Shown one piece after another: positions 17,971-27,181 of a stretch of DNA of 64,000 nt (position 1 is its first letter; every line of letters starts with the position of its first letter). Origin of the DNA: Coxiellaceae bacterium (GTDB lineage: Bacteria; Pseudomonadota; Gammaproteobacteria; Coxiellales; Coxiellaceae). The notes beneath the pieces were generated by a model that was not told the DNA's origin, did no database searches, and worked only from the letters and a program-made list of their open reading frames with translations. Location: positions 1-64,000 of the forward strand of contig JAUXWQ010000057.1 of assembly GCA_030680235.1 (NCBI GenBank). The letters run 5' to 3'. The position numbers and the translations under genes are program-made.

Positions 17971-19287
17971 CTACAAAAATGGTGACCACGATGGATCTTG
18001 CACATCCCCTTGCTGGGATGGCAATCGCAATTTAACGCGCCCATCTAACGAGACAAGACCCAACACCTCATGTCCAGCAGACCGCGTTCCGTATAATACC
18101 ATTTTTCCATTCGGCGCCAAACTCGGTGAATCATCGGCGCCTGAATCCGTTAATATCATAAAACGACCCGAGCTCAGATTTTGTTTTGCAATATTAAATG
18201 CACCACTTTGACGATGCATCATTACCAAGGTTTGTGCATCAGGCGTTAAACAAGCACGCGCATTATAGTTCCCTTCAAAAGTAACACGTTCTGTCTGACC
18301 TCCGCTAAAACTATAACGATAAATTTCAGGCCCACCCGCACGATTCGAAGTAAAATATAAATATTGACCATCTTTTGTAAAAACAGGCTCTGTATCAATT
18401 GAAACATCATTGGTAATTTGCGTTAAGTGCTTTGTTGCCAAATCCATGACAAAAATATTCGGATTGCCAGATAAAGTTAATACCATTGCCATGCGTCGAC
18501 CATTTGGCGAAAATGCAGGCGCATTATTCATGCCAGGATATTGCGCAATCAATTGACGTCCACCTGATCTTAAGTTTTGCACGTAAATGCTCGCACGATG
18601 CCCCTCAAAAGAAACATAAGCAAGCGAACGACCATCTGGCGCCCAGCTGGGTGACATCATGGGCTCTGAAGAATTGAATAGCGACAGTGGATTGAAGCCA
18701 TCTTGATCTGCCACAATTAACTGATATCGCCCAGTGTTATTCGAGTAATGTTGCGCTAACACATACGCAATTTTTGTTTCAAAAATACCGCGCGTACCGA
18801 TTAATTTCTCGTAAATTAAATCACTGATGTGATGAGAAAGCTGTCTTAGCCCCCCTTGATTAACACTAAATGTTTGTTGTAAGACAGGCGATACCGGACC
18901 ATTTCCACTCGACTGTTTGTTCACATCCACTAACTGAAACGAAACCGTATAACGACCGCCACCGGAAGATTGAATTTGCCCAATGACAACATCGCTCATG
19001 CCTTGTTTTTGCCAATAAGGCAAATTAATGGCTGACAATTGCGTTGGCTGCTGCGTTAAAAAATTACCCGTTTTTACAGCGAATTCACCGCTGTTTTGTA
19101 AGTCATTGCTGATCACCTGCGATACGGTTGTGTTGCCTGGCACGTTATTGGTTTGATTCGCAAAAGGAATCACCGCAATCGGTAAGGCCGCATTCATGCC
19201 TTGCGTCAACTCTAAATGCAAGGCAGCTTGCGCATTTGTCAAAAAAATAAAGCCCGTAATAATTAAAAATAGTCGAATAATTCGCAT
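17971..19287 (-). CDS. tolB: Tol-Pal system protein TolB
   Basis: TolB is the periplasmic component that links Pal to the inner-membrane TolQRA complex. After a signal peptide (cleaved near AQA, residue 21) comes an N-terminal domain ([10 protein letters not shown]...), then a six-bladed propeller with repeated [47 protein letters not shown] and [15 protein letters not shown] blades. The 438-aa length is normal. tolQRA are not in the window. It is divergent from lolB with about 91 bases between start codons. Confidence 0.97.
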   Translation of the reverse strand: MRIIRLFLIITGFIFLTNAQAALHLELTQGMNAALPIAVIPFANQTNNVPGNTTVSQVISNDLQNSGEFAVKTGNFLTQQPTQLSAINLPYWQKQGMSDVVIGQIQSSGGGRYTVSFQLVDVNKQSSGNGPVSPVLQQTFSVNQGGLRQLSHHISDLIYEKLIGTRGIFETKIAYVLAQHYSNNTGRYQLIVADQDGFNPLSLFNSSEPMMSPSWAPDGRSLAYVSFEGHRASIYVQNLRSGGRQLIAQYPGMNNAPAFSPNGRRMAMVLTLSGNPNIFVMDLATKHLTQITNDVSIDTEPVFTKDGQYLYFTSNRAGGPEIYRYSFSGGQTERVTFEGNYNARACLTPDAQTLVMMHRQSGAFNIAKQNLSSGRFMILTDSGADDSPSLAPNGKMVLYGTRSAGHEVLGLVSLDGRVKLRLPSQQGDVQDPSWSPFL

Positions 19288-19378
19288 GATTTTACCCTCC
19301 GATCACAAAGCAAAATACTACGCGTTCTATAAGGAAAAACAAGAACACTCTCTCTCGAAAAATGTTATTCTCTGCTGT

Positions 19379-19993
19379 ATGAAAAAAATTTTTGCGCTCT
19401 TACCCTTTATTTTTTTGCTGACAAGCTGCGTCGATTTGCATGCGCCCACCGCCTCACAAACCCAATTTCAAACAGAATCGCCAGCAGCGCATCTAAAAGC
19501 ACTCTCTCAACTCAACACCTGGACAATGGATGGCGCACTCAGCATTACCCTAAAAAACCAACAACCTGAAATTGCCAATTACACGTGGACGCAAGATTCA
19601 AACCACTATCACATTACCCTAAGCTCCGCTTTAAGCCTATATCGCATTACGATTGATAAAAATGCCGGTGTGATTACGCTATCGAAAAATGGTGTGCGTG
19701 TTACACAAGCCAGTACCCCTGAAAAACTCATGCAGAATGCGCTTGGATGGTCATTACCGGTTGATTTATTGCGCTACTGGATAAAAGGGATGCCAGCGCC
19801 AAAAGTACCTTTCACAGCGACATTTGATTCATTTGGACATCTCGCCCTGCTCCAACAGGCGGGATTCACTGTGAAGTACAATACTTATCAAACAACCGCT
19901 AACCAAATCGTGCTTCCGCAATTAATTTCCATGCAAAGTCCGCTGCTTTTTGCGAAAATCGTCATTAAACATTTTGATACGAGGGCGTCATGA
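19379..19993 (+). CDS. lolB: Outer-membrane lipoprotein assembly protein LolB
   Basis: LolB receives lipoproteins from LolA and inserts them in the outer membrane. The ATG at 19379 opens a lipoprotein signal MKKIFALLPFIFLLTSC (Cys 17); the mature part has NTWTMDGALSITLKNQ, YTWTQDSNHYHITLSS and GWSLPVDLLRYWIKGMPAP, the conserved LolB segments. The frame is open 61 codons upstream, overlapping tolB on the other strand, but that extension has no signal peptide. Its stop overlaps the next start (ATGA). ispE, the usual neighbour in other gammaproteobacteria, is absent. Confidence 0.93.
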   Translation: MKKIFALLPFIFLLTSCVDLHAPTASQTQFQTESPAAHLKALSQLNTWTMDGALSITLKNQQPEIANYTWTQDSNHYHITLSSALSLYRITIDKNAGVITLSKNGVRVTQASTPEKLMQNALGWSLPVDLLRYWIKGMPAPKVPFTATFDSFGHLALLQQAGFTVKYNTYQTTANQIVLPQLISMQSPLLFAKIVIKHFDTRAS

Positions 19994-20772
19994 AACACAA
20001 CCTACTTTTTTTAAGCTTGCTTTTCTTCAGTGTGTTTGCATGGTCTGCTACTGAGCCCCTCCCTGATGGATCCATTGTCGCGCCAGTACCCGGTACGCCA
20101 GACTCAGCTTTGCCAGCAAATACGCTCTCCTCCCCAACCGTGATCACACCAACAACAGCACCCACTTCAGCCGTGCCAATTACCCCTGCACAAAAACCCA
20201 TTGTCAATGAAGTTCAAGTAGCTGTGCTTGATGAGTCTTCAAATGCATTACAATTAGGCCTACAAGCTGCTTTTTCCGAAGTGATGATCAAAATGACAGG
20301 CGACCCTAAAGTAATGGATTTACCTGCTGTCAAAATGGTTGCGAGTAATATCACACAAATCGTACAAAGTTATTCCTTTTCACAAGAAACATCGGCGCTG
20401 CCTCCCTCACGACCTTCCATCATACTGGATGTTGTTTTTAATCCAGATGCTCTGCAACAATTAATGCAGCTCATTAATAAAACAAACGACAATGCGCCAA
20501 CACCCCCTGTGACAACACAGGTAAAATTATTGGTCACTGGCGTTAAAAATATGGCTGATTACACAACCTTGATGCAAACACTGCGCGCAACCAGCAATGT
20601 CAATACGGTTACCGTCAACAGTGTTGACCCTGATCGTATTGCATTAACGATTGACGTCAACGGTGGCAGCCCGCAACTCAAAGCAGGGCTCACCACCAAT
20701 GCACACCTAAAGCCATTGGTAGCAAATACGGCTGCTAATGAGACAGAATTATTTTATTTGTGGACGAACTAG
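19990..20772 (+). CDS. DUF2066 domain protein, exported
   Basis: The 260-aa protein has a signal peptide (MKHNLLFLSLLFFSVFAWSA), a Pro/Thr-rich linker to about residue 72, then the DUF2066 core: AVLDESSNALQLGLQAAFSE, VMIKMTGDPKVMDLPAV. DUF2066 genes commonly lie next to hda and purM in gammaproteobacteria, as here. Function is unknown. Its ATG overlaps the lolB stop and it ends 3 bases before hda, so lolB-DUF2066-hda form one unit. Confidence 0.85.
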   Translation: MKHNLLFLSLLFFSVFAWSATEPLPDGSIVAPVPGTPDSALPANTLSSPTVITPTTAPTSAVPITPAQKPIVNEVQVAVLDESSNALQLGLQAAFSEVMIKMTGDPKVMDLPAVKMVASNITQIVQSYSFSQETSALPPSRPSIILDVVFNPDALQQLMQLINKTNDNAPTPPVTTQVKLLVTGVKNMADYTTLMQTLRATSNVNTVTVNSVDPDRIALTIDVNGGSPQLKAGLTTNAHLKPLVANTAANETELFYLWTN

Positions 20773-20775
20773 CGA

Positions 20776-21468
20776 ATGCTACAAACACTTCAGCTACCCC
20801 TGCATTTACCACTACGAGACGATGCGCTATTCGATAATTTCTTTCCAGGGAAAAATGCGCAAGTTATCGCTATGCTAGCAACAAGCGATGAACCTTTTAT
20901 TTATTGCTACGGCGAGTCTGGCGCGGGTCGCACACACTTACTACAAGCCGCTTGTCACGCAGCAGAAAGCCATAAAAATATTTTTTATTTGCCGCTTACG
21001 CAGCATAAGAATTTTTCTGCAGCAATTTTTGATTCTCTTGAAACCCAAGATTATGTTTATCTCGATGATATTGATTGCCTTGTCGGCGATCGCGCATGGG
21101 AGGAAGCCTTATTTTATTTTTATAATCGTGCGCGCGAAAATAATGTGCGGCTCATTATGAGCGCAACATTGCCACCGCAACAATTATCTTTTTTATTACC
21201 TGATTTACAATCACGCTTATCTTCCGCATTAATTTTAGAAATAAAAAATCTGAGCGATAATGAAAAAATACAAGCTTTAAAAATGCGTGCGCATGCGCGC
21301 GGATTATTATTATCTGATGATGTTGCCAATTACTTTATTCATCATTGTTCCCGCAACATGCGTCATTTAATGGAATTGTTATCAACGTGCGATAAACTAT
21401 CCCTCATTACAAAACGTAAAGTAACGATTCCATTCGTTAAAGAAATATTGGATAAGAAAGTTTTTTAG
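20776..21468 (+). CDS. hda: DnaA regulatory inactivator Hda
   Basis: Hda, bound to the DNA-loaded beta clamp, stimulates ATP hydrolysis by DnaA and prevents re-initiation. The N-terminus MLQTLQLPLHLPL holds the clamp-binding QL(P)L motif, then a DnaA-like AAA domain with GESGAGRTHLLQA (Walker A, Arg in place of Lys as in some Hda) and VYLDDIDCLVG (Walker B). It lacks the DnaA DNA-binding domain, and its 230 aa fit Hda. dnaA and dnaN, its partners, are also in this window. Confidence 0.92.
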   Translation: MLQTLQLPLHLPLRDDALFDNFFPGKNAQVIAMLATSDEPFIYCYGESGAGRTHLLQAACHAAESHKNIFYLPLTQHKNFSAAIFDSLETQDYVYLDDIDCLVGDRAWEEALFYFYNRARENNVRLIMSATLPPQQLSFLLPDLQSRLSSALILEIKNLSDNEKIQALKMRAHARGLLLSDDVANYFIHHCSRNMRHLMELLSTCDKLSLITKRKVTIPFVKEILDKKVF

Positions 21469-21508
21469 GCTACGATGCTAAGGGTATTTATAAAACACGA
21501 GGTGTAAA

Positions 21509-22348
21509 ATGCGAGTGAGAATCATTGACTTTCAATCACCAACAGCCGGAAAAGATTTTGCAACAGGATTAAAAGAAATTGGCTTTGCCGTCATTGAAAA
21601 TCATCCGATCTCTAATCAATTAATTGATCAAGCCTATACACTCTGGTACGACTTTTTTAAATCTTCTGAGAAAAACAACTATCCTTTTAATCCAAAAACA
21701 CATGAAGGTTATATTTCTACAGAAATGTCAGAAACAGCAAAAGGTTATACTGCGAAAGATTTAAAAGAATTTTATCATTACTACCTTGGAAAAACCTGCC
21801 CAGACAGTTGTCGTGAAGTGACACACAACTTAGCAAATCAATTAACTACTATGGCCGGCACTTTATTGAAATGGGTGGACGACAACGCGCCCGAAGAGGT
21901 TCGTTCAAAATTTTCTATGCGCCTTCCTGAAATGATCAAAGATAGCGAGCATACTTTATTTCGTTTAATCCACTACCCACCTTTAACCGGCAATGAACCC
22001 AAAAATGCGCTACGTGCGGCAGCCCATGAAGATATTAATTTGTTAACCTTATTGCCTGCTGCAACAGCAAGTGGCCTACAAGTGAAAAAAGCAGATGGGG
22101 AATGGATTGATGTGCCAATCAACCCAGGCTGGATTATTGTGAATGTCGGCGATATGTTGCAAGAATGTAGTGGCCATTATTATCCATCGACATCACACCG
22201 CGTATTAAATCCAACGGGTGAAGCGGCAAAACAATCGCGTTTATCGATGCCACTATTTTTGCATCCGCGTGAAGAGGTTGTCTTGTCCGAAAGACATACG
22301 GCTGGCAGCTATCGCAAAGAACGGTTTGAAGAAATTGGATTGAAATAG
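21509..22348 (+). CDS. 2-oxoglutarate/Fe(II)-dependent oxygenase, isopenicillin N synthase-like
   Basis: The 279-aa protein has the DIOX_N segment at the start (GFAVIENHPISNQLIDQAYT) and the 2OG-Fe(II) core: iron ligands H173 and D175 in AAHEDINLLTLLP and H230 in STSHRVLNP, with R244-x-S246 for 2-oxoglutarate. All key residues are present, so it should be active. The substrate cannot be told; close relatives are annotated only as 2OG oxygenases. It follows hda by 40 bases and precedes hemF by a simple repeat. Confidence 0.9.
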   Translation: MRVRIIDFQSPTAGKDFATGLKEIGFAVIENHPISNQLIDQAYTLWYDFFKSSEKNNYPFNPKTHEGYISTEMSETAKGYTAKDLKEFYHYYLGKTCPDSCREVTHNLANQLTTMAGTLLKWVDDNAPEEVRSKFSMRLPEMIKDSEHTLFRLIHYPPLTGNEPKNALRAAAHEDINLLTLLPAATASGLQVKKADGEWIDVPINPGWIIVNVGDMLQECSGHYYPSTSHRVLNPTGEAAKQSRLSMPLFLHPREEVVLSERHTAGSYRKERFEEIGLK

Positions 22349-22354
22349 CTATTA

Positions 22355-22379
22355 GTGTGAGTGTGAGTGTGAGTGTGAG
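22355..22379 (+). repeat. GTGAGT simple repeat at the start of hemF
   Basis: Four GTGAGT/GTGAGC units in tandem. Each unit provides an in-frame GTG, so the hemF start region is made of this repeat. The same type of sequence borders queE, pyrB and mnmE. Confidence 0.8.
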
Positions 22380-23280
22380 CAATAACATTGATAACATAAA
22401 ATTATTTTTATTAGACTTGCAAGCACGCTTGTGCGACGCACTACAATCCCACGAAGACGCAACACAATTTCATACTGACGAATGGTCGCACGATAACGTT
22501 GGCGGTGGGAAAACCTGCGTTTTACAATATGGAGATGTGATTGAAAAGGGCGGCGTCAATTTTTCTCATGTCGCAGGAAAATCACTTCCGCCTGCAGCCA
22601 CTCAAAAAAGACCCGAATTGGTAGGTGCTGAATTTGAAGCCCTCGGCGTGTCCTCCGTTATTCATCCACGCAATCCTTTTGTGCCTACTGCCCATATGAA
22701 TGTCCGTTATTTTCAGGCAAAAAAAGGCAATGGGGAAATTATTTGGTGGTTTGGCGGTGGTTATGATTTAACACCCTACTATGGCTTTGACGAAGACTGC
22801 ATACACTTCCATACAACCGCAAAAAAAGCCTGCGATGCAAGTCACCCGGATTTTTACACTCAATTTAAAAAAAATGCAGATGATTACTTTTATTTAAAAC
22901 ATCGGCACGAGCAACGCGGCATTGGCGGCATTTTTTTTGACGATTTAAACTCTCAGTCTTTTGAAGACTGTTTTTCATTTTTGAAGAATGCGGGCAATAG
23001 TTTTATTGATGCCTATATCCCCCTTATTGAAAAAAGAAAATCCCATGAATATACGCAAAAAAATCGTGATTTTCAGTCTTACCGACATGGACGCTATGTT
23101 GAATTTAACTTGGTTTATGATCGCGGCACTTTGTTTGGGCTACAATTTGGCGGCCGAACAGAATCTATTTTGATGTCTCTGCCTTCCCACGTTGAATGGC
23201 ACTACGATTTTAAACCTGAAAAAAATTCCCCTGAAGAGAAATTAATCACTTATTTTTTGAAGCCAAAAGATTGGGCTTAA
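22375..23280 (+). CDS. hemF: Oxygen-dependent coproporphyrinogen III oxidase HemF
   Basis: HemF decarboxylates coproporphyrinogen III in heme synthesis. The motifs GGGKTCVLQYGDVIEKGGVN, HPRNPFVPTAHMNVRYF, WWFGGGYDLTPYYGF and RGIGGIFFDDLN identify it. The frame contains four in-frame GTG codons (22357, 22363, 22369, 22375) inside the simple repeat and no ATG. I chose 22375 because it gives 16 residues before the conserved FLLDLQ, as in E. coli (301 versus 299 aa). Earlier GTGs would add Val-Ser pairs. Repeat-length change would alter only the N-terminus, since the unit is 6 bases. Confidence 0.93.
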   Translation: MSNNIDNIKLFLLDLQARLCDALQSHEDATQFHTDEWSHDNVGGGKTCVLQYGDVIEKGGVNFSHVAGKSLPPAATQKRPELVGAEFEALGVSSVIHPRNPFVPTAHMNVRYFQAKKGNGEIIWWFGGGYDLTPYYGFDEDCIHFHTTAKKACDASHPDFYTQFKKNADDYFYLKHRHEQRGIGGIFFDDLNSQSFEDCFSFLKNAGNSFIDAYIPLIEKRKSHEYTQKNRDFQSYRHGRYVEFNLVYDRGTLFGLQFGGRTESILMSLPSHVEWHYDFKPEKNSPEEKLITYFLKPKDWA

Positions 23281-23381
23281 GAAACTGCTTGTCACGATCC
23301 TCCACTTAAGATAATTCGCATTTTAGATTTGGTTTGATATAGTAAGGAATAGGCTCGAAACAAACTTTAACGCGATCACCC

Positions 23382-23816
23382 ATGAAAGACTATGCAAAAC
23401 GGAATAGTGCTACTTTAAAACCAAACCGTCACAGCACGGTGCAAACGCCTTTCAATGCAGATCGCTGGTTAGTTGTTTTTATCGTCTGTGCACTGATCCT
23501 TGCCGCACTGTCAGCTAGCTACACTTTTTATCAAAAATGGCAGCAAAAACACACGGGGCAAGTAATTGTAACAACTGCCATACCAGTAAAAACGGCGCTT
23601 GAAAAAATAGCGCGCAAACCATCCGACAATAAACCGACAACAGAAGAAACACCCACACCAAAAAACAGTGCAAAACTCCTGAAAAAAAAGACGAAAACAA
23701 TTGAAACAACCGTAGCAGACAATAAGCCCGATACCATCGCAGAACCTAAATATGATTTCTATCAAATTCTCCCAAAAATGACTGTTGACGTTCAAAAGAA
23801 CACCAATACGAACTAA
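23382..23816 (+). CDS. FtsN-like bitopic protein lacking the SPOR domain
   Basis: The 144-aa protein has a short cytoplasmic tail, one membrane segment (WLVVFIVCALILAALSASYT, about residues 29-48), a Lys/Thr/Pro-rich periplasmic linker, and near the end YDFYQILPKMTVDV, the segment that in FtsN-like proteins of gammaproteobacteria precedes the SPOR domain. The chain stops ten residues later, so no SPOR domain is present. The position directly before hslVU is the usual place of ftsN. It is probably a reduced FtsN, but this rests on position and one motif. Confidence 0.65.
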   Translation: MKDYAKRNSATLKPNRHSTVQTPFNADRWLVVFIVCALILAALSASYTFYQKWQQKHTGQVIVTTAIPVKTALEKIARKPSDNKPTTEETPTPKNSAKLLKKKTKTIETTVADNKPDTIAEPKYDFYQILPKMTVDVQKNTNTN

Positions 23817-23823
23817 AATCCCA

Positions 23824-23850
23824 TTGAAATCTTAAATGCCACCCCCATTT
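23824..23850 (+). promoter_or_regulatory. Sigma-32-like promoter of hslVU
   Basis: TTGAAA (23824-23829) is followed after 13 bases by CCCCATTT (23843-23850), an almost exact match to the heat-shock consensus CTTGAAA-N11-16-CCCCATNT. It lies 36 bases before the hslV ATG. hslVU is sigma-32 dependent in E. coli. Confidence 0.75.
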
Positions 23851-23885
23851 TCCTATTATTCAGCAGCAAAATTAGAGGAATTTCT

Positions 23886-24428
23886 ATGGAACAATATCAC
23901 GGCACGACAATTTTATGTGTCCGACGCAAAGACACTGTCGTTATTGGTGGTGATGGACAAGTATCCATGGGCCCCACCATTTTAAAAGGCAATGCGCGCA
24001 AAGTACGCCGTCTTTATAACAGTCAAGTTATTGCCGGTTTTGCTGGTGGCACCGCCGACGCCTTTACTTTATTTGAACGTTTTGAAGGCAAGCTTGAAAA
24101 ACATCAAGGACATTTGGTTCGTGCCGCCGTTGAACTCGCAAAAGATTGGCGCATGGATAAAATGCTGCGTCGATTAGAAGCCTTACTCCTCGTTGCAGAC
24201 AGCAAAGCATCTTTGATTTTGACAGGGAATGGCGACGTTATTGAGCCTGAAAAAGGCGTTATTGCCATTGGTTCTGGCGGGCACTTTGCACAATCTGCTG
24301 CCGTGGCGCTTGCAGAAAATACAGAATTGTCTGCACGCGATGTTGTTACAAAGAGCTTAACCATTGCGGCAAGCGTCTGCGTTTATACCAATACCAACTT
24401 TACGATTGAAGAACTGCCCTCCATTTAA
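23886..24428 (+). CDS. hslV: ATP-dependent protease peptidase subunit HslV
   Basis: HslV forms the proteolytic core of the HslUV complex, a proteasome-like protease. The nucleophile is the Thr following a short propeptide, [14 protein letters not shown] (T7), and [12 protein letters not shown] and [20 protein letters not shown] are conserved. AGAGGA lies six bases before the ATG. Length (180 aa) is standard. It is co-transcribed with hslU, 13 bases apart. Confidence 0.97.
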   Translation: MEQYHGTTILCVRRKDTVVIGGDGQVSMGPTILKGNARKVRRLYNSQVIAGFAGGTADAFTLFERFEGKLEKHQGHLVRAAVELAKDWRMDKMLRRLEALLLVADSKASLILTGNGDVIEPEKGVIAIGSGGHFAQSAAVALAENTELSARDVVTKSLTIAASVCVYTNTNFTIEELPSI

Positions 24429-24441
24429 CACTGAGAAAATC

Positions 24442-25809
24442 ATGACTGAATTACATAATGCCTTCACCCCAAAAGAAATCGTTGCAAAGTTAGACGAGCA
24501 TATCATCGGGCAACACGACGCAAAACGTGCCGTTGCCATTGCTTTACGTAATCGTTGGCGCCGCAAACAATTGCCTGAAACCATGCGCAAAGAAATCACC
24601 CCAAAAAATATTTTGATGATCGGGCCAACAGGTGTTGGTAAAACTGAAATTGCACGTCGTCTTGCCGATTTAGCACAAGCACCTTTTATTAAAATTGAAG
24701 CCACTAAATTCACTGAAGTGGGCTATGTTGGTCGCGATGTGGATTCCATTATTCGTGATTTGATAGATATTGCTGTCAAAATGACCCGTGAAAAAGCGTA
24801 TACCAAAGTAGAAACTCAAGCACGTGAACATGCTGAAGAGCGTGTACTCGATGTGTTATTGCCAAAACCCCCTGCCCCCCTTACAGCAGAACCCACTGAC
24901 GAAAAGCCAGTAACAAGCATTGAAGAAAAAGCCGACTCCGCAACACGTCAGCTCTATCGTAAAAAGTTACGTGCTGGTGAATTAGATGATAAAAATATCG
25001 ACATTGATCTTTCAATGAATACATCCAATGTTGAAATCATGGGCCCCCCTGGCATGGAAGAAATGACAGGGCAATTACAAAGCATGATGGAGAGTTTGAG
25101 CAGTAAGCGCAGCAAATCCCGTCGTTTAACAGTAAAAAAAGCGTTAAAGTTACTGCAAGAAGAAGAAGCGTCTAAATTAGTCAATGAAGATGAAATCAAA
25201 ACACAAGCACTAGAAAGTGTTGAACAAGATGGTATTGTTTTTCTGGATGAAATTGACAAAATTTGTCGACGCTCTGAGCATGGCGGTGATGTTTCTCGCG
25301 AAGGCGTACAACGGGATTTATTACCGCTCGTAGAAGGCTGCTCTGTCACCACAAAATACGGCATTGTAAAAACAGATCATATTTTATTTATTGCTTCTGG
25401 CGCATTTCATTTGGCAAAACCCTCTGATTTAGTCCCAGAACTGCAAGGTCGTTTTCCCATTCGTGTTGAATTAAAACCCTTAAAAACAGAAGAATTTATT
25501 CGTATTTTAACTGAACCGAATGCGTCACTCACCGAGCAATACACGGCATTGATGAGCACTGAAAGCTTCGATTTAAAGTTTTCAGAAGAAGGCATTAAAC
25601 GGATTGCGGAAATCGCAACGCTCGTAAACGAAACTGCCGAAAATATAGGTGCACGTCGTTTACACACAGTGCTTGAAAGACTACTCGATGAAATTTCATT
25701 TGATGCCACAAGTAAAGGGGGTGAAGCCTTTATAATCGATGCGCAATATGTCGACAAACAATTAAATGCGTTAGCCCATGATGAAGATTTGAGTCGGTCG
25801 ATTTTGTAA
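24442..25809 (+). CDS. hslU: ATP-dependent protease ATPase subunit HslU
   Basis: HslU unfolds substrates and feeds them to HslV. It starts [20 protein letters not shown], with Walker [15 protein letters not shown], the pore motif GYVGRD, an inserted I-domain (about residues 105-240), Walker [11 protein letters not shown] and the C-terminal tail ending LSRSIL that docks in HslV. The open frame reaches 26 codons upstream into hslV, but the ATG at 24442 fits the family start. Length 455 aa against 443 in E. coli. A strong hairpin follows. Confidence 0.97.
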   Translation: MTELHNAFTPKEIVAKLDEHIIGQHDAKRAVAIALRNRWRRKQLPETMRKEITPKNILMIGPTGVGKTEIARRLADLAQAPFIKIEATKFTEVGYVGRDVDSIIRDLIDIAVKMTREKAYTKVETQAREHAEERVLDVLLPKPPAPLTAEPTDEKPVTSIEEKADSATRQLYRKKLRAGELDDKNIDIDLSMNTSNVEIMGPPGMEEMTGQLQSMMESLSSKRSKSRRLTVKKALKLLQEEEASKLVNEDEIKTQALESVEQDGIVFLDEIDKICRRSEHGGDVSREGVQRDLLPLVEGCSVTTKYGIVKTDHILFIASGAFHLAKPSDLVPELQGRFPIRVELKPLKTEEFIRILTEPNASLTEQYTALMSTESFDLKFSEEGIKRIAEIATLVNETAENIGARRLHTVLERLLDEISFDATSKGGEAFIIDAQYVDKQLNALAHDEDLSRSIL

Positions 25810-25837
25810 GTTACATCGTACCGAAGCCACACCCCAC

Positions 25838-25866
25838 AGATAGAACAGTAACCTGCTGTTCTATCT
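25838..25866 (+). terminator. Hairpin after hslU
   Basis: AGATAGAACAG (25838-25848) and CTGTTCTATCT (25856-25866) form an 11-bp perfect stem with a 7-base loop, 29 bases after the hslU stop. The following ATAATCC is only weakly T-rich. Confidence 0.6.
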
Positions 25867-25871
25867 ATAAT

Positions 25872-25903
25872 CCTAGATTCGGCAGTTAAACCCTACTGCG
25901 AAC
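25872..25903. repeat. 32-bp dispersed repeat, copy 1
   Basis: This matches 59938-59969 at all but one of 32 positions (CCTAGATTCGGCAGTTAAAC and beyond). Both copies lie just downstream of the stop codon of a minus-strand gene of unknown role. CAGT..ACTG within it can form a small stem, and GAATCTAGG (25915-25923) inverts its first bases. Confidence 0.7.
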
Positions 25904-25919
25904 GCTTAATCGTCTGAAT

Positions 25920-26969
25920 CTAGGATAATCCAAAACCAATCTGAGTTGCAGGCACTGCTTCTTTTTTGGAAGCCTTTACGACACTCGCCCCATTGCTTTC
26001 ATAAGAATTATGGCGATACATAGTATGGCCATGTTTTTGTAATACCTGAATAAAATCATCAGATGGCATGGGCCTGGCTGTTTTATCAGGGTTGCAAAAA
26101 ATAGCCCGCATCATCGCTGAAAGTGTTATCCCTAAGCTATTATCAGAGACTGATTTTGTTTTTAAAGCTAAAACGCTAGCTGCAAGCATACCAAAAGCAT
26201 ACATTTGATCTTGCCAGTCATAATTAAGTCCACCCGTTGCTAGAAATTGTGCGCGTTTTTCCGGATCCAAAAAATTTCTGGTCACAGCACTCGGTTTCGT
26301 CCCATTATCTATCAAGCCAACATCCACCAAAAAAATTTTATTTTGCATTTCGTCATACATAATATTTTCAAGCTTGAAATCTGAAAAAACTTTACCTGCT
26401 AATCCAATTAGCTGTAGCTTAGAAAATATTTGAGAAAACAATTGAATGCGTGCATCAATATTGCAATGTACCACTTTATTAGCATCAGAAAAAAATTGCT
26501 GTAAGTCACATCCTTCAATCCACGGCATAAGCATATAGACTTTACTAGCTGCTGCGAATGAATCACCGCTTTTTCTAAAAAAAATAGAAGCATTCTCTCC
26601 AAACATTTTCCATGATTCAACTTCCTGTTCAGCAAACCTACTGGATTCCACATATTTGTTTTTGTAAAAACACTTTAATGCAAAATGCGCAATAATTTCT
26701 CTTTTTTCATTCAGCATCACAACACTTTTTATGAGCGCCTGGCCACCAGATTTTTCATAACGCCTCTTTGCCTCACAGATACCCGCATTAAATCTACCTG
26801 CTTCGACTTCACGTGCAGGTGTTCCAATAGGTTTTCCAGGCACATGTTCAACATATAAAGCAATTATGTCGGGACCTTCCCGAAAATATAATGCTGAACG
26901 ATAGGTTTTTTCTCCGCACTCGAAAGGAATACCTTTTCTTTTTTCTAAAAAATTAGATGGAATACGCAT
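25920..26969 (-). CDS. Protein-kinase-like protein, effector candidate
   Basis: The 349-aa protein has the main landmarks of a Ser/Thr protein kinase fold: a Lys in HFALKCF (K99), a Glu-rich helix after it, hinge YMLMPWIEGCDLQQFF (about 145-160), a catalytic loop FSDFKLENIM with D197, K199 and N202, and DVG (216-218) in place of DFG. NYDWQDQMYAFGML follows as the usual F-helix Asp region. HRD is replaced by FSD, so activity is likely but not assured. It stands alone between hslU and an unknown gene. Kinase effectors occur in Legionella; being secreted is inference. Confidence 0.7.
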   Translation of the reverse strand: MRIPSNFLEKRKGIPFECGEKTYRSALYFREGPDIIALYVEHVPGKPIGTPAREVEAGRFNAGICEAKRRYEKSGGQALIKSVVMLNEKREIIAHFALKCFYKNKYVESSRFAEQEVESWKMFGENASIFFRKSGDSFAAASKVYMLMPWIEGCDLQQFFSDANKVVHCNIDARIQLFSQIFSKLQLIGLAGKVFSDFKLENIMYDEMQNKIFLVDVGLIDNGTKPSAVTRNFLDPEKRAQFLATGGLNYDWQDQMYAFGMLAASVLALKTKSVSDNSLGITLSAMMRAIFCNPDKTARPMPSDDFIQVLQKHGHTMYRHNSYESNGASVVKASKKEAVPATQIGFGLS

Positions 26970-27181
26970 TTTAATACACTCAGTGATTAAATCTCATAGG
27001 ATTGTGCTTCAATTATTCATTAAAAACCAACGCATTAAATTTATTTTTTCAATATAACGCGTCTTTCATCTCGCGTATCTCGCGATTTAGCGACCTAAAA
27101 AAGTTAATTTGGTCAATTTTTATACTTTTAAGCAAGAATAGCAAATTAAGGCATGATTAAATCGTCATTGTCTGTACAGTA
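26970..27181. other. Intergenic region upstream of the kinase-like gene
   Basis: A/T-rich sequence with no supported gene. On the minus strand it must hold the promoter of the kinase-like gene. No clear paired TTAAT motif at 11-base spacing was found, unlike at 29149 or 53713. Confidence 0.5.

Noticed and set aside
26970-27181. PmrA-like site upstream of the kinase-like gene
   Set aside because: Two TTAAT motifs occur but 15 bases apart, not 11.
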